Positions 1 to 8,418 of a stretch of 64,000 nt of DNA are shown here, piece by piece. Under the pieces are notes generated by a model. It saw only the letters and a program-made list of their open reading frames with translations. It was not told the origin of the DNA and searched no databases. The translations under genes were made by a program, and so were the position numbers. This stretch comes from Bog-473 sp963730785. GTDB taxonomy: Bacteria > Actinomycetota > Acidimicrobiia > Acidimicrobiales > RAAP-2. Each line of letters opens with the position of its first letter. The stretch's first letter is position 1. The stretch is from NCBI GenBank assembly GCA_963730785.1, contig CAVSTF010000016.1, forward strand, positions 124,001 to 188,000, in the 5' to 3' direction.

Positions 1-276
1 CGGTAGGAAGGTATCGAGGCGAGTTCCAACCCTTCCTGGGGGTAAATCCAGGAGATGCCTTAACAGGGCTCCTTGGCGAGCGCTAGGGCAGCGTTTGGGG
101 TTCGAATCCCTTATTAACAGTGCAAGCCCAGCATCGTGCACAGGTAATCGAGCACAGGGCACTGTGCATCACCAGGAACTGATTGAGACTGACCGAGGGT
201 GGGAACGGGGACGTCACGCCCCACGAAAACCAGATTGAGCAGGAGATCCTTAAGCAGTCACCGACTTGTGACAGCG

Positions 277-942
277 ATGGACCACAATGCAGGGGTGACA
301 CTCTTCGACCTGGACGGCCCCGACCCCTTCGACGATTTGGCCGAACGGGAATTTGACGATGCGTGGGGTGAGCCCGGCGAGGCCCCTTTTCACGAGGAAC
401 CTGTCCATGATGCCCAGCCGGTCTCTCCGATGAATGGTTGGCCCGAAGTGGAAGTCCGGATCAGCACGCGGCGCCGAAAGACCTCCGAGGCCAAATGGGT
501 AGGAGGGCGAATCGTGGTCTCTCTCCCGTCTCATCTCAGTGCTGACAACCGTGAGAAGACGGTCAAATGGTTGGTGGACCGATTGGTCTCCAAGAACCGC
601 AAGCGCACCGTTCAGGGAGATGACGCCTTACTTCGGCGATCGATCATGCTGAGTAATCGGTACCTCACTGGCAAACAGCCAGTCTCGGTGCGCTGGGTCA
701 CGAATCAAAACACCCGATGGGGTTCCTGTTCGGTTCATAGCAAGGAGATCCGAATCTCCCACCGACTCAGGGTCGTACCGGAGTGGGTATTAGATGCAGT
801 GCTCGTCCATGAGTTGGCGCACCTGACCCACCCGAACCACTCCCCCGCGTTCCATGAATTGGCGAACCGCTTTCCCCGTCATGTCGAGGCTGGGTCGTAT
901 CTAGCTGGCTACGGACTGGGTTTGGCTGCTCCCAAGTCTTAG
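277..942 (+). CDS. YgjP-type (DUF45) zinc metallopeptidase
   Basis: Predicted soluble zinc metallopeptidase of the YgjP/DUF45 family, about 221 residues from this start. The C-terminal half carries TRWGSCS followed by HELAHLTHPNHSPAFHEL, the usual zinc-binding signature with two histidines and the catalytic glutamate in HELAH. The first 70 residues are acidic and look unstructured. I chose the ATG at 277; an in-frame GTG at 268 and an ATG at 199 also exist, and no ribosome site decides between them. The substrate is unknown for this family. It converges with the acyl-CoA dehydrogenase gene on the other strand and overlaps its stop by 4 bases. Confidence 0.85.
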   Translation: MDHNAGVTLFDLDGPDPFDDLAEREFDDAWGEPGEAPFHEEPVHDAQPVSPMNGWPEVEVRISTRRRKTSEAKWVGGRIVVSLPSHLSADNREKTVKWLVDRLVSKNRKRTVQGDDALLRRSIMLSNRYLTGKQPVSVRWVTNQNTRWGSCSVHSKEIRISHRLRVVPEWVLDAVLVHELAHLTHPNHSPAFHELANRFPRHVEAGSYLAGYGLGLAAPKS

Positions 943-2107
943 ACAGGCTCGTCAGCGAGAATCCGGCCGAGGCGGCGCAGGCTCTCGTTGGCCCCACCCA
1001 GCGTCAGCTCAATCTGCCGAGTCAGCAAGAAGAAGCGGTGCAGCGGGTAATCCCGGTCGACGCCGACGCCACCGTGCAGGTGCGACGCCGCATGGACCAC
1101 CCGTTGACCACCTTCTGCGGCCCAGTACTTGGCCACCGCTATCTCGGATGCCGCGGGCAATCCCTCAGCCAGACGTGAAGCGGCTTGCCACGCCGTAAGG
1201 CGGATGGCTTCAGTGTCGACATAGGCGTCGGCGGCCCGCTGCCCCACTGCTTGGAAGGTGGCAATCGGCTTCTCGAACTGCTCTCGCGTCTTGGTGTACT
1301 CGGCCGTGAGGGCTAGTGCCGATGCACAGGCCCCGGCCTCCTGAATGCACAGCGCCGTCATGGCGTGTTCGGAAATGAACGTCACGATCGCCTCGCCGTC
1401 GGCACCGTCGCCGCCGAGCTGGCCGTCCGCCGCGATCTTTACGCCAGCGAACTCTGCAATGGCCTCGGGCCGCCCGGAAGTGGTGGTCTGGAGGTGCAGG
1501 GTCAGGCCCAGGAGTGGCGATCGGCACAATGAAGACACCGCAGCCGGACGACGTTCCGTCGGCTGACGGTTCGCGTTGCCGGAACCAATACCGCCTGGGC
1601 CACAAAGGCGGCGGGTACGCAGGCCTTCGTCCCATCGATCACCCAGGAACCATCGGCTTGTGCGGTCGCCGTGGTCAACGGGGTCGACCCCCCGGGCAGA
1701 ATGACTTCGCCGGCCAGTTCAGCCAGAGCGGCCGTCAGTATGGTTTCGCCGCTGCTCACGCCGGGCAGCCACGTCTTCTGCTGTAGCTCGGTACCGAATT
1801 GAGCAATGGCGGCGGCGCCATAGGCCATGGTCTCCACCACTGGCACGTAGGCCGCCGTCTTGCCGGCCGCTTCAATGACGAGGCAGGCAGCCACAAAGTC
1901 GAGGCCCGAGCCTCCAACGTCTTCGCTCAGGTGAATGCCCAGGAGACCTGCTCCGGCAAGTTCGGTCCAGAGTTCACGGTCGAAGGGACCTTCCTCGGCG
2001 CCGGCCAGTTCGATCTCCTTCAAGCGATCATGGGTGGCTCGCTCGGTGAAGATTCGTCCCGCCAGATCACGGACTGCTTCTTGCTCTTCGCTGTAGTTGA
2101 AATCCAT
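939..2107 (-). CDS. acyl-CoA dehydrogenase, frameshifted twice
   Basis: FAD-dependent acyl-CoA dehydrogenase that would oxidise an acyl-CoA to the enoyl-CoA. The N-terminal half (2107 down to about 1570) begins MDFNYSEEQEAVRDLAGRIF. The C-terminal half (about 1510 down to 939) contains YTKTREQFEKPIATFQAV and HLHGGVGVDRDYPLHRFF, both typical of the family. A middle piece reading GCGVFIVPIATPG lies in a third frame, so two +1 shifts occur near 1567-1580 and in the GGG run near 1506-1509. Removing two bases restores about 388 residues, the normal length. This could be sequencing error or a real pseudogene. It lies 27 bases after a second acyl-CoA dehydrogenase; such pairs often form heteromers in sterol and fatty-acid degradation (inference). 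Confidence 0.8.
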
Positions 2108-2134
2108 TGTGCGTTCTCTCTCAGTCGATCGTGG

Positions 2135-3310
2135 TTAGCGCAGGGACCGCGGCATGCCGAGGCCGAAGATGGCGATGAGGTCCCGCTGGATCTCGTTGGT
2201 GCCGCCGCCGAAGGTCAGGATGATCATCGAACGGGCGTACATTTCCAGACGGCCGGCCACCACCGAAGCGGGTGAGCCACGGGTCAGGTAGCCCGCCTGT
2301 CCAAGGATCTCCATCAACAAGCGGAAGGCCCGCAGGTAGAACTCGGTGCCGAATACCTTGATGGACGATGCGTCGGCGACGTCGAGGTGCCCTTGGGTAC
2401 CCTGCCAGGCCACCTTCCAGTTGATGAGTCGCAGAAATTCAAGCTCGGCATGGACGCGCGCCAAGTGTTCCTGCACCCATTCCTGATCGATGACCCGTCG
2501 CCCGTCGGGCAACTTGGTCGACTGCGCCCAGGCCCGTACGTCGGTAAGGACGCGCTCGATGATGCCGGGCGAGCACAGGGTGACTCGTTCGTGGTTGAGC
2601 TGGTTGGTGATGAGGTTCCAGCCCTGATTCTCTCCACCCACCAAACTGGTGGCCGGTACCCGAACGTCTTCGTAGAAGGTGTAGTTGATGTTGTGGTCGC
2701 CCAGGAGCTTCATGGGCACCACGCGGATGCCTGGCGTATTCATGGGGATGACGAACATCGAGATGCCCTTGTGCTTCGGCGCATCGGGGTCGGTGCGAGT
2801 GGCCAGCCAGATGTAATCCGCGTCGCCGGCCAGGCTGGTGTAGATCTTCGACCCGTTGATGATGTATTCGTCGCCGTCTCGCACGGCCTTGGTGGTCAGC
2901 GAGGCCAGGTCGGTACCCGAGTTGGGTTCGGTGTACCCAATGCAGAAATGAATTTCACCGGCCAGGATTTTGGGCAGGAAGAATTCCTTCTGCTCCTGGG
3001 TCCCGAAATTCATGATGGTCGGACCAACGGTGTTGATGGTGAGCATCGGCACCGGAGCGCCGCTGCGCATCGATTCATCGAAGAAGATGAACTGCTCAAT
3101 GGCGGATCGGCCCTGGCCACCCCACTCCTTGGGCCAGCCGATGCCGAGCCAACCGTCGGTGCCCATCTGCTTCACGACCTTGCGGACCACTGGACCGATG
3201 CCGCCGGCATGGGCCAGCTCCGCCTCTAGCTCAGGGGTGAGGAGTTGCTGGTAGTAGGCGCGCAGTTCGTTCTTGAGCGCCTGCTGCTCCTCGGTGTACG
3301 AGATCTCCAT
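2135..3310 (-). CDS. acyl-CoA dehydrogenase
   Basis: Intact acyl-CoA dehydrogenase of 391 residues from the ATG at 3310, which is preceded by a good ribosome site (GGGAGGGACATC). An in-frame extension up to 3403 lacks family similarity. It starts MEISYTEEQQALKNELRAYY; CIGYTEPNSGTDLASL matches the flavin/substrate-binding signature, and it ends with FGGGTNEIQRDLIA. It is probably transcribed first in an operon with the frameshifted acyl-CoA dehydrogenase downstream. It is divergent from the thiolase gene, so the three genes look like one beta-oxidation module. The chain length or sterol specificity cannot be read from the sequence. Confidence 0.92.
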   Translation of the reverse strand: MEISYTEEQQALKNELRAYYQQLLTPELEAELAHAGGIGPVVRKVVKQMGTDGWLGIGWPKEWGGQGRSAIEQFIFFDESMRSGAPVPMLTINTVGPTIMNFGTQEQKEFFLPKILAGEIHFCIGYTEPNSGTDLASLTTKAVRDGDEYIINGSKIYTSLAGDADYIWLATRTDPDAPKHKGISMFVIPMNTPGIRVVPMKLLGDHNINYTFYEDVRVPATSLVGGENQGWNLITNQLNHERVTLCSPGIIERVLTDVRAWAQSTKLPDGRRVIDQEWVQEHLARVHAELEFLRLINWKVAWQGTQGHLDVADASSIKVFGTEFYLRAFRLLMEILGQAGYLTRGSPASVVAGRLEMYARSMIILTFGGGTNEIQRDLIAIFGLGMPRSLR

Positions 3311-3528
3311 GATGTCCCTCCCGGGGCGGGCAGCTCGGCTGACGCCCCACGTCGATGCCACATTTTGGGTGGTGGTGCACCCCCCTCCTGCGCAATAGAA
3401 CACGTTACAGTCCGGCTCTTGCCGGTAGCCAATGGGACGACTGAAGTGACTATTGCTACCAACCAGTAACCTGCTGTCGGCCTCGGGCGAGATCCCGAGA
3501 TTTCGAACGAACTGAGGAGCCTGTCAAC

Positions 3529-4734
3529 ATGCCTGAAGCCGTCATCGTCGCCACTGGCCGCACCCCCATCGGGCGGGCCAACAAGGGCTCACTGGTCAGC
3601 TGCCGTCCGGACGACCTGAGCGCACTGGTCATCAAGGAAGTACTGGCCAAGGTGCCCCAGCTCGACCCCAACACCGTCGAAGACGTGCTGTGGGGCTGTG
3701 GACAGCCCGGCGGTGAGGCTGGCTACAACATCGCTCGCGTGGCCGCCATCCTGGCCGGCTTGGCCGACGTGCCCGGTGTCACGGTCAATCGATACTGCTC
3801 GTCGTCGCTGCAGACCATCCGCATGGCCGCCCACGCCATCCGCGCCGGCGAAGGTGATGTCTTCATCGCCGGTGGCGTGGAGACCGTGAGTCGTTACATG
3901 TACGGCGCCTCGGACACCGGCCCCCACAACCCCCTCTTCGCCGACGCCGAAGCCCGCACCGCCCAGCGCACACCGGCCGTCACCGAGCCTTGGACCCCGC
4001 TGGCCGGCCTGCCCGACGTCTACATCGCCATGGGTCAGACGGCCGAGAACGTCGCCGAGTTCGAAGGCGTGACCCGAGCGGAAATGGACGAGTTCGCGGT
4101 CCGTTCCCAGAACCGGGCCGTCGAGGCACAGGAGAACGGCTTCTTCGAGCGGGAGATCATTCCGGTCACCCTGGAAGACGGCACGGTCGTTACCAAGGAC
4201 GACGGGCCCCGGGCCGGCACCAACCTTGAAGGCCTCTCTGGCCTCAAGCCCGTGTTCCGCGAGGGTGGAACAGTGACGGCCGGCAACGCCTGCCCGCTCA
4301 ATGACGGTGCCGCCACCGTCATTGTGATGAGCGACACCAAGGCCAAGCAACTGGGCATCACGCCCTTGGCTCGCATTGTGGCCAGCGGGGTCAGCGGCCT
4401 GAACCCGGAGATCATGGGACTCGGACCAGTTGAGGCCATCCGCCAGGTGCTCGGTCGGGCCAACATGACCATTGACGACATCGATCTGGTTGAGATCAAC
4501 GAAGCCTTCGCCGCTCAGGTCATTCCTTCGGCCAAGCACCTTGGGATCAGCTACGACAAGTTGAACATCAAGGGTGGCGCCATTGCCCTCGGTCACCCCT
4601 TCGGGCAGACCGGCGCTCGCATCATGACCACGCTGCTGAACGCGCTGGAGGACACCGGCAAGACCTTCGGTCTTGAGTCGATGTGTGTCGGCGGCGGTCA
4701 GGGCATGGCGATGATCGTCGAGCGTCTGAACTAG
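3529..4734 (+). CDS. thiolase (acetyl-CoA C-acyltransferase)
   Basis: Thiolase of 401 residues that cleaves 3-ketoacyl-CoA with CoA, the last step of beta-oxidation. The nucleophilic cysteine is visible in NRYCSSSLQTIRMA near residue 90. NEAFAAQ, the histidine of GGAIALGHPFGQTGAR and the second active-site cysteine of MCVGGGQG follow in order near the C-terminus. Length and motif order are normal for the degradative class. The 220-base region shared with the divergent acyl-CoA dehydrogenase presumably carries both promoters. The start is the ATG in AACATGCCTG, 18 bases after a GAGG ribosome site (tgaggag). Confidence 0.93.
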   Translation: MPEAVIVATGRTPIGRANKGSLVSCRPDDLSALVIKEVLAKVPQLDPNTVEDVLWGCGQPGGEAGYNIARVAAILAGLADVPGVTVNRYCSSSLQTIRMAAHAIRAGEGDVFIAGGVETVSRYMYGASDTGPHNPLFADAEARTAQRTPAVTEPWTPLAGLPDVYIAMGQTAENVAEFEGVTRAEMDEFAVRSQNRAVEAQENGFFEREIIPVTLEDGTVVTKDDGPRAGTNLEGLSGLKPVFREGGTVTAGNACPLNDGAATVIVMSDTKAKQLGITPLARIVASGVSGLNPEIMGLGPVEAIRQVLGRANMTIDDIDLVEINEAFAAQVIPSAKHLGISYDKLNIKGGAIALGHPFGQTGARIMTTLLNALEDTGKTFGLESMCVGGGQGMAMIVERLN

Positions 4735-4769
4735 TTCGGCGGAGTATTCACTCCTTCGTCCGACCACCG

Positions 4770-5379
4770 ATGCCCATCGTGCCCGATGACAAGAACTGGA
4801 CGTGGGTGCTCGAACGCGCCTGCCCAGAATGTGGCTTTGATGCCGCCACGGTGCAACGCGAGGAGATGGGATCACTCATTCGAGAGAACGCGGCCGCTTG
4901 GGTCCGCATCCTCTCGCTACCAACTGAGCAACTCCGGCGGCGGACCAGTGATGATCGCTGGTCGCCGCTGGAGTACGCCTGCCACGTCCGCGATGTCTTT
5001 GTGCTCTTCCGACACCGCCTCGAACTCATGCTGACACAGGACAATCCCACGTATCCAAATTGGGACCAAGACGAAACGGCGATCGCCGAGCGCTACAACG
5101 AACAAGATCCCGATGACGGTATCCGGCGCGTTGTCAGCCGCTGCCGAAACGTTGGCGCAAAGCTTCGATGGAGTCTCGGGCCCACAGTGGGATCGTGAGG
5201 GAACCCGAAGCGACGGCTCGATCTTCCAGGTCGACAGCTTCGGCCGGTACTTGATTCACGATCCGGTGCACCATCTCTGCGACGTTGGGCGTGATCTGCC
5301 GATCAGCTGGGTGATCAGCTGCGGGCGAGCTTCCTGGTCAGAATGCCCAGGGTGGCCCGCAAGGCAACTTCGGAAATAA
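4770..5379 (+). CDS. DinB-family protein, frameshifted
   Basis: DinB/YfiT-like four-helix protein, a family of putative metal-dependent hydrolases or thiol-transferases. The first frame (4770 to about 5140) has CPECGFDAATV, then WSPLEYACHVRDVF with the first metal histidine, and RLELMLTQDNPTYPNWDQDETA. The helix SAAAETLAQSFDGVSGPQW and the second histidine region HDPVHHLCDV are found one frame further (+1 shift near 5130-5145). The merged protein is close to the usual length. The last 30 residues after CDVG look atypical, and the true end may lie near 5310. The gene follows the thiolase by 35 bases and converges with an SRPBCC gene. Confidence 0.7.
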
Positions 5380-5782
5380 CCGGGAAGATCCCGGCTTCCT
5401 TCCATACGGGATCGATGTTCGACCAGTCGTAATACGAGGTCACCAGCGTCCCACCCTCAGTTGGTTCGAGGGTGTAGCCGTAGACGTGTCCGATCTGGGG
5501 TCGGATCTGTCCGAGAATCGTCCAGGCGATTTCCCGGTCCTGCTCGAACTTTGTGATGGTCACCGTGACGTCGTACAAACCCATTGGGTAGTCATTGAGC
5601 GATTCACGGTCCATGTGCACCACAAAGGTGTCCCCAACTGCCTTGGCCGGATCGCCGGTGGCATCCATGAGCATGCCCGAACTGTCGATGTCGACATGGC
5701 CCTGGGGATCCGAAAGCACCTTGAAAATGGCCGCTGCATCGGAGGGGATGGTCCGCTGTACTTCCATGCGTTCGGTCGACAT
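5315..5782 (-). CDS. SRPBCC (START-like) domain protein
   Basis: Small SRPBCC-fold protein of about 155 residues, a hydrophobic ligand-binding fold (polyketide cyclase/dehydrase type). Visible features are the N-terminal strand VQRTIPSDAAAIFKVLSDP, the central ITKFEQDREIAWTI and the C-terminal VTSYYDWSNI followed by ALRATLGILTRKLARS. I chose the ATG at 5782 (MSTERMEVQ); ATGs at 5767 and 5827 are alternatives, the latter giving a longer leader close to the divergent aldo/keto reductase gene. The partial gene at the right edge of the window is a clear paralogue. The ligand is unknown. Confidence 0.82.
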   Translation of the reverse strand: MSTERMEVQRTIPSDAAAIFKVLSDPQGHVDIDSSGMLMDATGDPAKAVGDTFVVHMDRESLNDYPMGLYDVTVTITKFEQDREIAWTILGQIRPQIGHVYGYTLEPTEGGTLVTSYYDWSNIDPVWKEAGIFPVISEVALRATLGILTRKLARS

Positions 5783-5838
5783 GTCCGCATACTGCCACGG
5801 CCTGCTCGCTCGTGATTGGTCAGCCATATATTGACCGT

Positions 5839-6684
5839 ATGACCAACGAATCGATCCCACTGGCCGGTCGGCCGGTGCGCCGAATGGGTTTCGGCGCCAT
5901 GCAGCTTCCCGGACCAGGCGTGTTCGGACCACCCAAGGATCGAGACGCAGCCATTGCGGTGTTGCGTCGAGTGATAGAGGCCGGTGTGAACCACATCGAC
6001 ACCGCCCAGTTCTACGGACCCGACGTGGCCAATGAACTGATTCATTCAGCGCTGTTTCCATATCCTGAAGACCTGGTCTTGGTCTCGAAAGTCGGGGGCG
6101 CACGCAATGACGAAGGTCACTGGATTGAAGCTCAGCGACCGGTCGACTTGCGGGCCGGGATTTTGGCCAACCTGGCGTCGCTTGAACTCGAACAAATCCC
6201 GGTAGTGAACCTGCGCCGCCATCCTGACGGCGATGTGCCGTTCGCCGAACAACTCGACGCCATGATCGCCTTTCGCGAGGAAGGGCTCATTGGCGCGATT
6301 GGTCTGAGCAACGTCAACAGTGAGGAATACGCTCTCGGAACATCGACGACAGAGATCGCCTGTGTGCAGAACGCCTACAACTTGATCGATCGTTCCGACC
6401 AGGCCGTGTTCGATGCCTGCCGAGCTGATGGCGTGCCATACGTCCCGTTCTTTCCGCTGGGTTCAGCATTCAACCCTTCGAATCCCGTACTGAACTCGGA
6501 AGCGGTGAAGGACGCCGCGAGCCGACTCCATACGACACCGGCACAAGTGGCTCTGGCTTGGCTCTTGCAATGCTCGCCCAACGTGCTGCTCATTCCGGGC
6601 ACGTCGTCGCTGGCTCACCTGGAGGAGAACTTGGCGGCGGCCGATCTCGAGTTGGATGCGGCCGCACTCGATGCCATCGGGTGA
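5839..6684 (+). CDS. aldo/keto reductase
   Basis: NAD(P)H-dependent oxidoreductase with the TIM-barrel aldo/keto reductase fold, 281 residues. GFGAMQLPGPGVFG near the N-terminus is followed by NHIDTAQFYGPDVANELI with the catalytic Asp and Tyr, the catalytic lysine of LVLVSKVGG, and GAIGLSNVNSEEY. The C-terminal NADP-binding part is LLIPGTSSLAHLEENLAA. The start is the ATG at 5839; a longer in-frame start at 5812 has no family similarity. The substrate is not predictable. It is divergent from the SRPBCC gene with only about 55 bases between them. Confidence 0.9.
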   Translation: MTNESIPLAGRPVRRMGFGAMQLPGPGVFGPPKDRDAAIAVLRRVIEAGVNHIDTAQFYGPDVANELIHSALFPYPEDLVLVSKVGGARNDEGHWIEAQRPVDLRAGILANLASLELEQIPVVNLRRHPDGDVPFAEQLDAMIAFREEGLIGAIGLSNVNSEEYALGTSTTEIACVQNAYNLIDRSDQAVFDACRADGVPYVPFFPLGSAFNPSNPVLNSEAVKDAASRLHTTPAQVALAWLLQCSPNVLLIPGTSSLAHLEENLAAADLELDAAALDAIG

Positions 6685-6701
6685 AGTTTCGTAGTAGATG
6701 C

Positions 6702-6962
6702 TTAAGCCATCATGCGCTTCGCTTTGGCCAAGGCCTCTGAGCTGTAGACGCCATCAGGGAACACGGCATCCCAGGCATCGCGGATGCCCCGGAAGTCCTC
6801 GGTGGGTCCGTAGGCATCCCGCGCCGCAGCCACCACTTCGTCTCGCCGGGCCGCTACCGCGACACCAGAGTTGAACTCCAACTCATTGTCGATTTGGGTG
6901 ACGGCTTCGGCGAAGCGGGCTTTGTGTCCGATATGGCGGACAGAACTTCCGGAGGGCGACAT
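6702..6962 (-). CDS. hypothetical protein, 86 residues
   Basis: Short reading frame beginning MSPSGSSVRHIGHKARF and ending YSSEALAKAKRMMA. It reads as a soluble, helix-rich, charged protein with no signal peptide or membrane segment. An AAGGATC element sits just upstream of the ATG and could serve as ribosome site. I do not recognise a family. It converges with the aldo/keto reductase gene, leaving 17 bases between stops. The codon pattern is consistent with coding, but no motif supports a function. Confidence 0.55.
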   Translation of the reverse strand: MSPSGSSVRHIGHKARFAEAVTQIDNELEFNSGVAVAARRDEVVAAARDAYGPTEDFRGIRDAWDAVFPDGVYSSEALAKAKRMMA

Positions 6963-7129
6963 AACAAGATCCTTATCGATGGCTGAAGAGGGCGAGAGCG
7001 ATTGCTGGATTGTGCTCCATGGACCATTCTGGCCCGAAGCACTCCCCCATGGAGGCGCGACGTTAACGGTTCAGTAAGAAGGCGCCTGAATCACTTCCGA
7101 TCCCCCCGTCCACCGTTCAGACTGGAGCA

Positions 7130-7492
7130 GTGCTCCTCGTCGACGCAGCCAATGTCATCGGATCCCGCCCGACCGGGTGGTGGCGCGATCGCCCCGGAGC
7201 AGCTCGCACCTTCGTGGATCAAATGCGACTGGCCATAGCTTCGGGCCAGCTGACCGGGCCGGTCACGGTGGTCCTGGAAGGGAAGTCGTGCGCCGGGGTG
7301 CCATCCGGCCTGGTGGATGGAGTGCTCGTCCACCACGCTCCCGGAAGCGGGGACGACATGCTGGTGGCGCTGATTTCTGATGCCCCGGACCAGGTCACGC
7401 TGGTGACGGCTGATCGTGAACTACGGGGGCGGGCCGAGAGTTTGGGCGCTGGAGTGGTCGGACCAAAATGGCTCATTGAGCGACTCGAGTAG
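7130..7492 (+). CDS. NYN (PIN-like) domain protein
   Basis: A 120-residue protein resembling the NYN/YacP family of PIN-like ribonuclease-fold proteins. The N-terminal LLVDAANVIGSRPTGWWRD carries the conserved acidic residue and Asn. VTVVLEGKS, GSGDDMLVALI with further acidic residues, and VTLVTADRELRGRAESLGA follow in the expected order for the metal-binding acidic cluster. The start is a GTG preceded by GGAG at a suitable distance. Possible role: RNA cleavage (family knowledge); no substrate can be inferred. The next two small genes follow on the same strand. Confidence 0.78.
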   Translation: MLLVDAANVIGSRPTGWWRDRPGAARTFVDQMRLAIASGQLTGPVTVVLEGKSCAGVPSGLVDGVLVHHAPGSGDDMLVALISDAPDQVTLVTADRELRGRAESLGAGVVGPKWLIERLE

Positions 7493-7591
7493 TCCACCGG
7501 CGCCGGAAAGTGACCCGGTGGCGAGTACCCTCCTAATTGCTCACCGAGAGCACGAGTGTCCTCGCTGACGGGGACAAGATCGAGAGTCCCA

Positions 7592-7765
7592 ATGGGACCC
7601 AGTACGACTGAACACTCCCCTAGTCCTGCGCCTGCCCCCGACCAGGCTCCCACTCGCCAGTGTGGCCGATGCCGAGAATTTTTCCCGGATGAGGTTTCGG
7701 CTGCTCCTACATCCAAGTGGTGGGCCTGTCCGACTTGCCACTCCACTCTCTTCGGCGGCAACTGA
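7592..7765 (+). CDS. small zinc-ribbon-like protein
   Basis: A 57-residue protein starting MGPSTTEHSPSP. It has two cysteine pairs, CGRCREFF and CPTCHSTLF, spaced like a small zinc ribbon that binds one metal ion through four cysteines. The N-terminal 25 residues are Pro/Ser rich. The stop overlaps the start of the next gene (TGATG), which suggests translational coupling. The family is not recognised beyond the zinc-ribbon pattern. An upstream in-frame start at 7556 is possible. Confidence 0.6.
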   Translation: MGPSTTEHSPSPAPAPDQAPTRQCGRCREFFPDEVSAAPTSKWWACPTCHSTLFGGN

Positions 7766-8034
7766 TGGCATCAGCATTCGACACTGGCATGGGTCTTCTC
7801 ATTGAGGCCGCCGATGCGCTCGAAATGGCGGGCACTGCCTGTGATAGTCCCGAAGATGGGGATCACTTCTTTTCACTGGCCCAACGCGTCCGCAACTACT
7901 TGGCCATGAGCCGGGCCACCACCACGCTGGGCATGCCGCGGATTGTCTCGGACGAAGCTCGGTTGACCGATGAAAAGGTGATCCACCGAAACGGAGAATT
8001 CGACCGGACCTACATCCGAATACTGCCCGACTAA
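7765..8034 (+). CDS. hypothetical protein, 89 residues
   Basis: Starts MASAFDTGMGLLIEAADALEMAG at an ATG that overlaps the stop of the preceding zinc-ribbon gene. It is a soluble acidic/helical protein with no membrane segment; the central part FSLAQRVRNYLAMSRATTT looks like an amphipathic helix. I recognise no domain. Overlap with the upstream gene suggests the two are translated together and may act together (inference). Confidence 0.6.
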   Translation: MASAFDTGMGLLIEAADALEMAGTACDSPEDGDHFFSLAQRVRNYLAMSRATTTLGMPRIVSDEARLTDEKVIHRNGEFDRTYIRILPD

Positions 8035-8051
8035 TTCGTATTGCGAGCTGC

Positions 8052-8279
8052 TTAGGTCGCTCGTTGGACTCGAGCGCTCTCGATGTCACGCAATCTGGAC
8101 TGGGCCACCAGCCATTCGGTGGAACGAGCCACCTGGCTCTCGGCCACGGAGTGGTGCAATCCTTCGGGACCATCGGTCCGGGCACCGCAGCGCCGGCATA
8201 CCGGAATCCGTCCATTGGTTTCCGGCGTGTGGTGAGCATCCAGCTGATCTCGTACGGTGAGCGAGTCGGTATCGGTCAT
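8052..8279 (-). CDS. small Cys-containing hypothetical protein
   Basis: A 75-residue protein starting MTDTDSLTVRDQLDAHH. The ATG at 8279 is decided by a near-perfect ribosome site, AAAGGAGG, five bases upstream. A single CRRCGARTDGPEGLHH motif could bind a metal with two cysteines and two histidines. The rest is helical and charged (STEWLVAQSRLRDIESARV). No family is recognised. It converges with the small gene pair on the plus strand. Confidence 0.65.
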   Translation of the reverse strand: MTDTDSLTVRDQLDAHHTPETNGRIPVCRRCGARTDGPEGLHHSVAESQVARSTEWLVAQSRLRDIESARVQRAT

Positions 8280-8418
8280 GATCCTCCTTTGGTCTGACGG
8301 GCACCACGAGGTGCCGCGCCAAGCCTGAAGGACCACATCGGACTCCGACTGAGCAGGATTGTCCTTCACTGCACCCTACGACACGGTGATTGGCCACGTC
8401 GGGCTAGCCGGTCCTCAG

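Noticed and set aside
60..130. tRNA-like T-arm (GGGGTTCGAATCCC) near the left edge
   Set aside because: No upstream sequence can pair with the following bases to form an acceptor stem, and no anticodon arm folds; probably chance.
3404..3528. Possible TetR-type operator (TACCAACCAGTA) between acyl-CoA dehydrogenase and thiolase
   Set aside because: The palindrome is poor beyond the outer three bases, and no regulator is encoded nearby.
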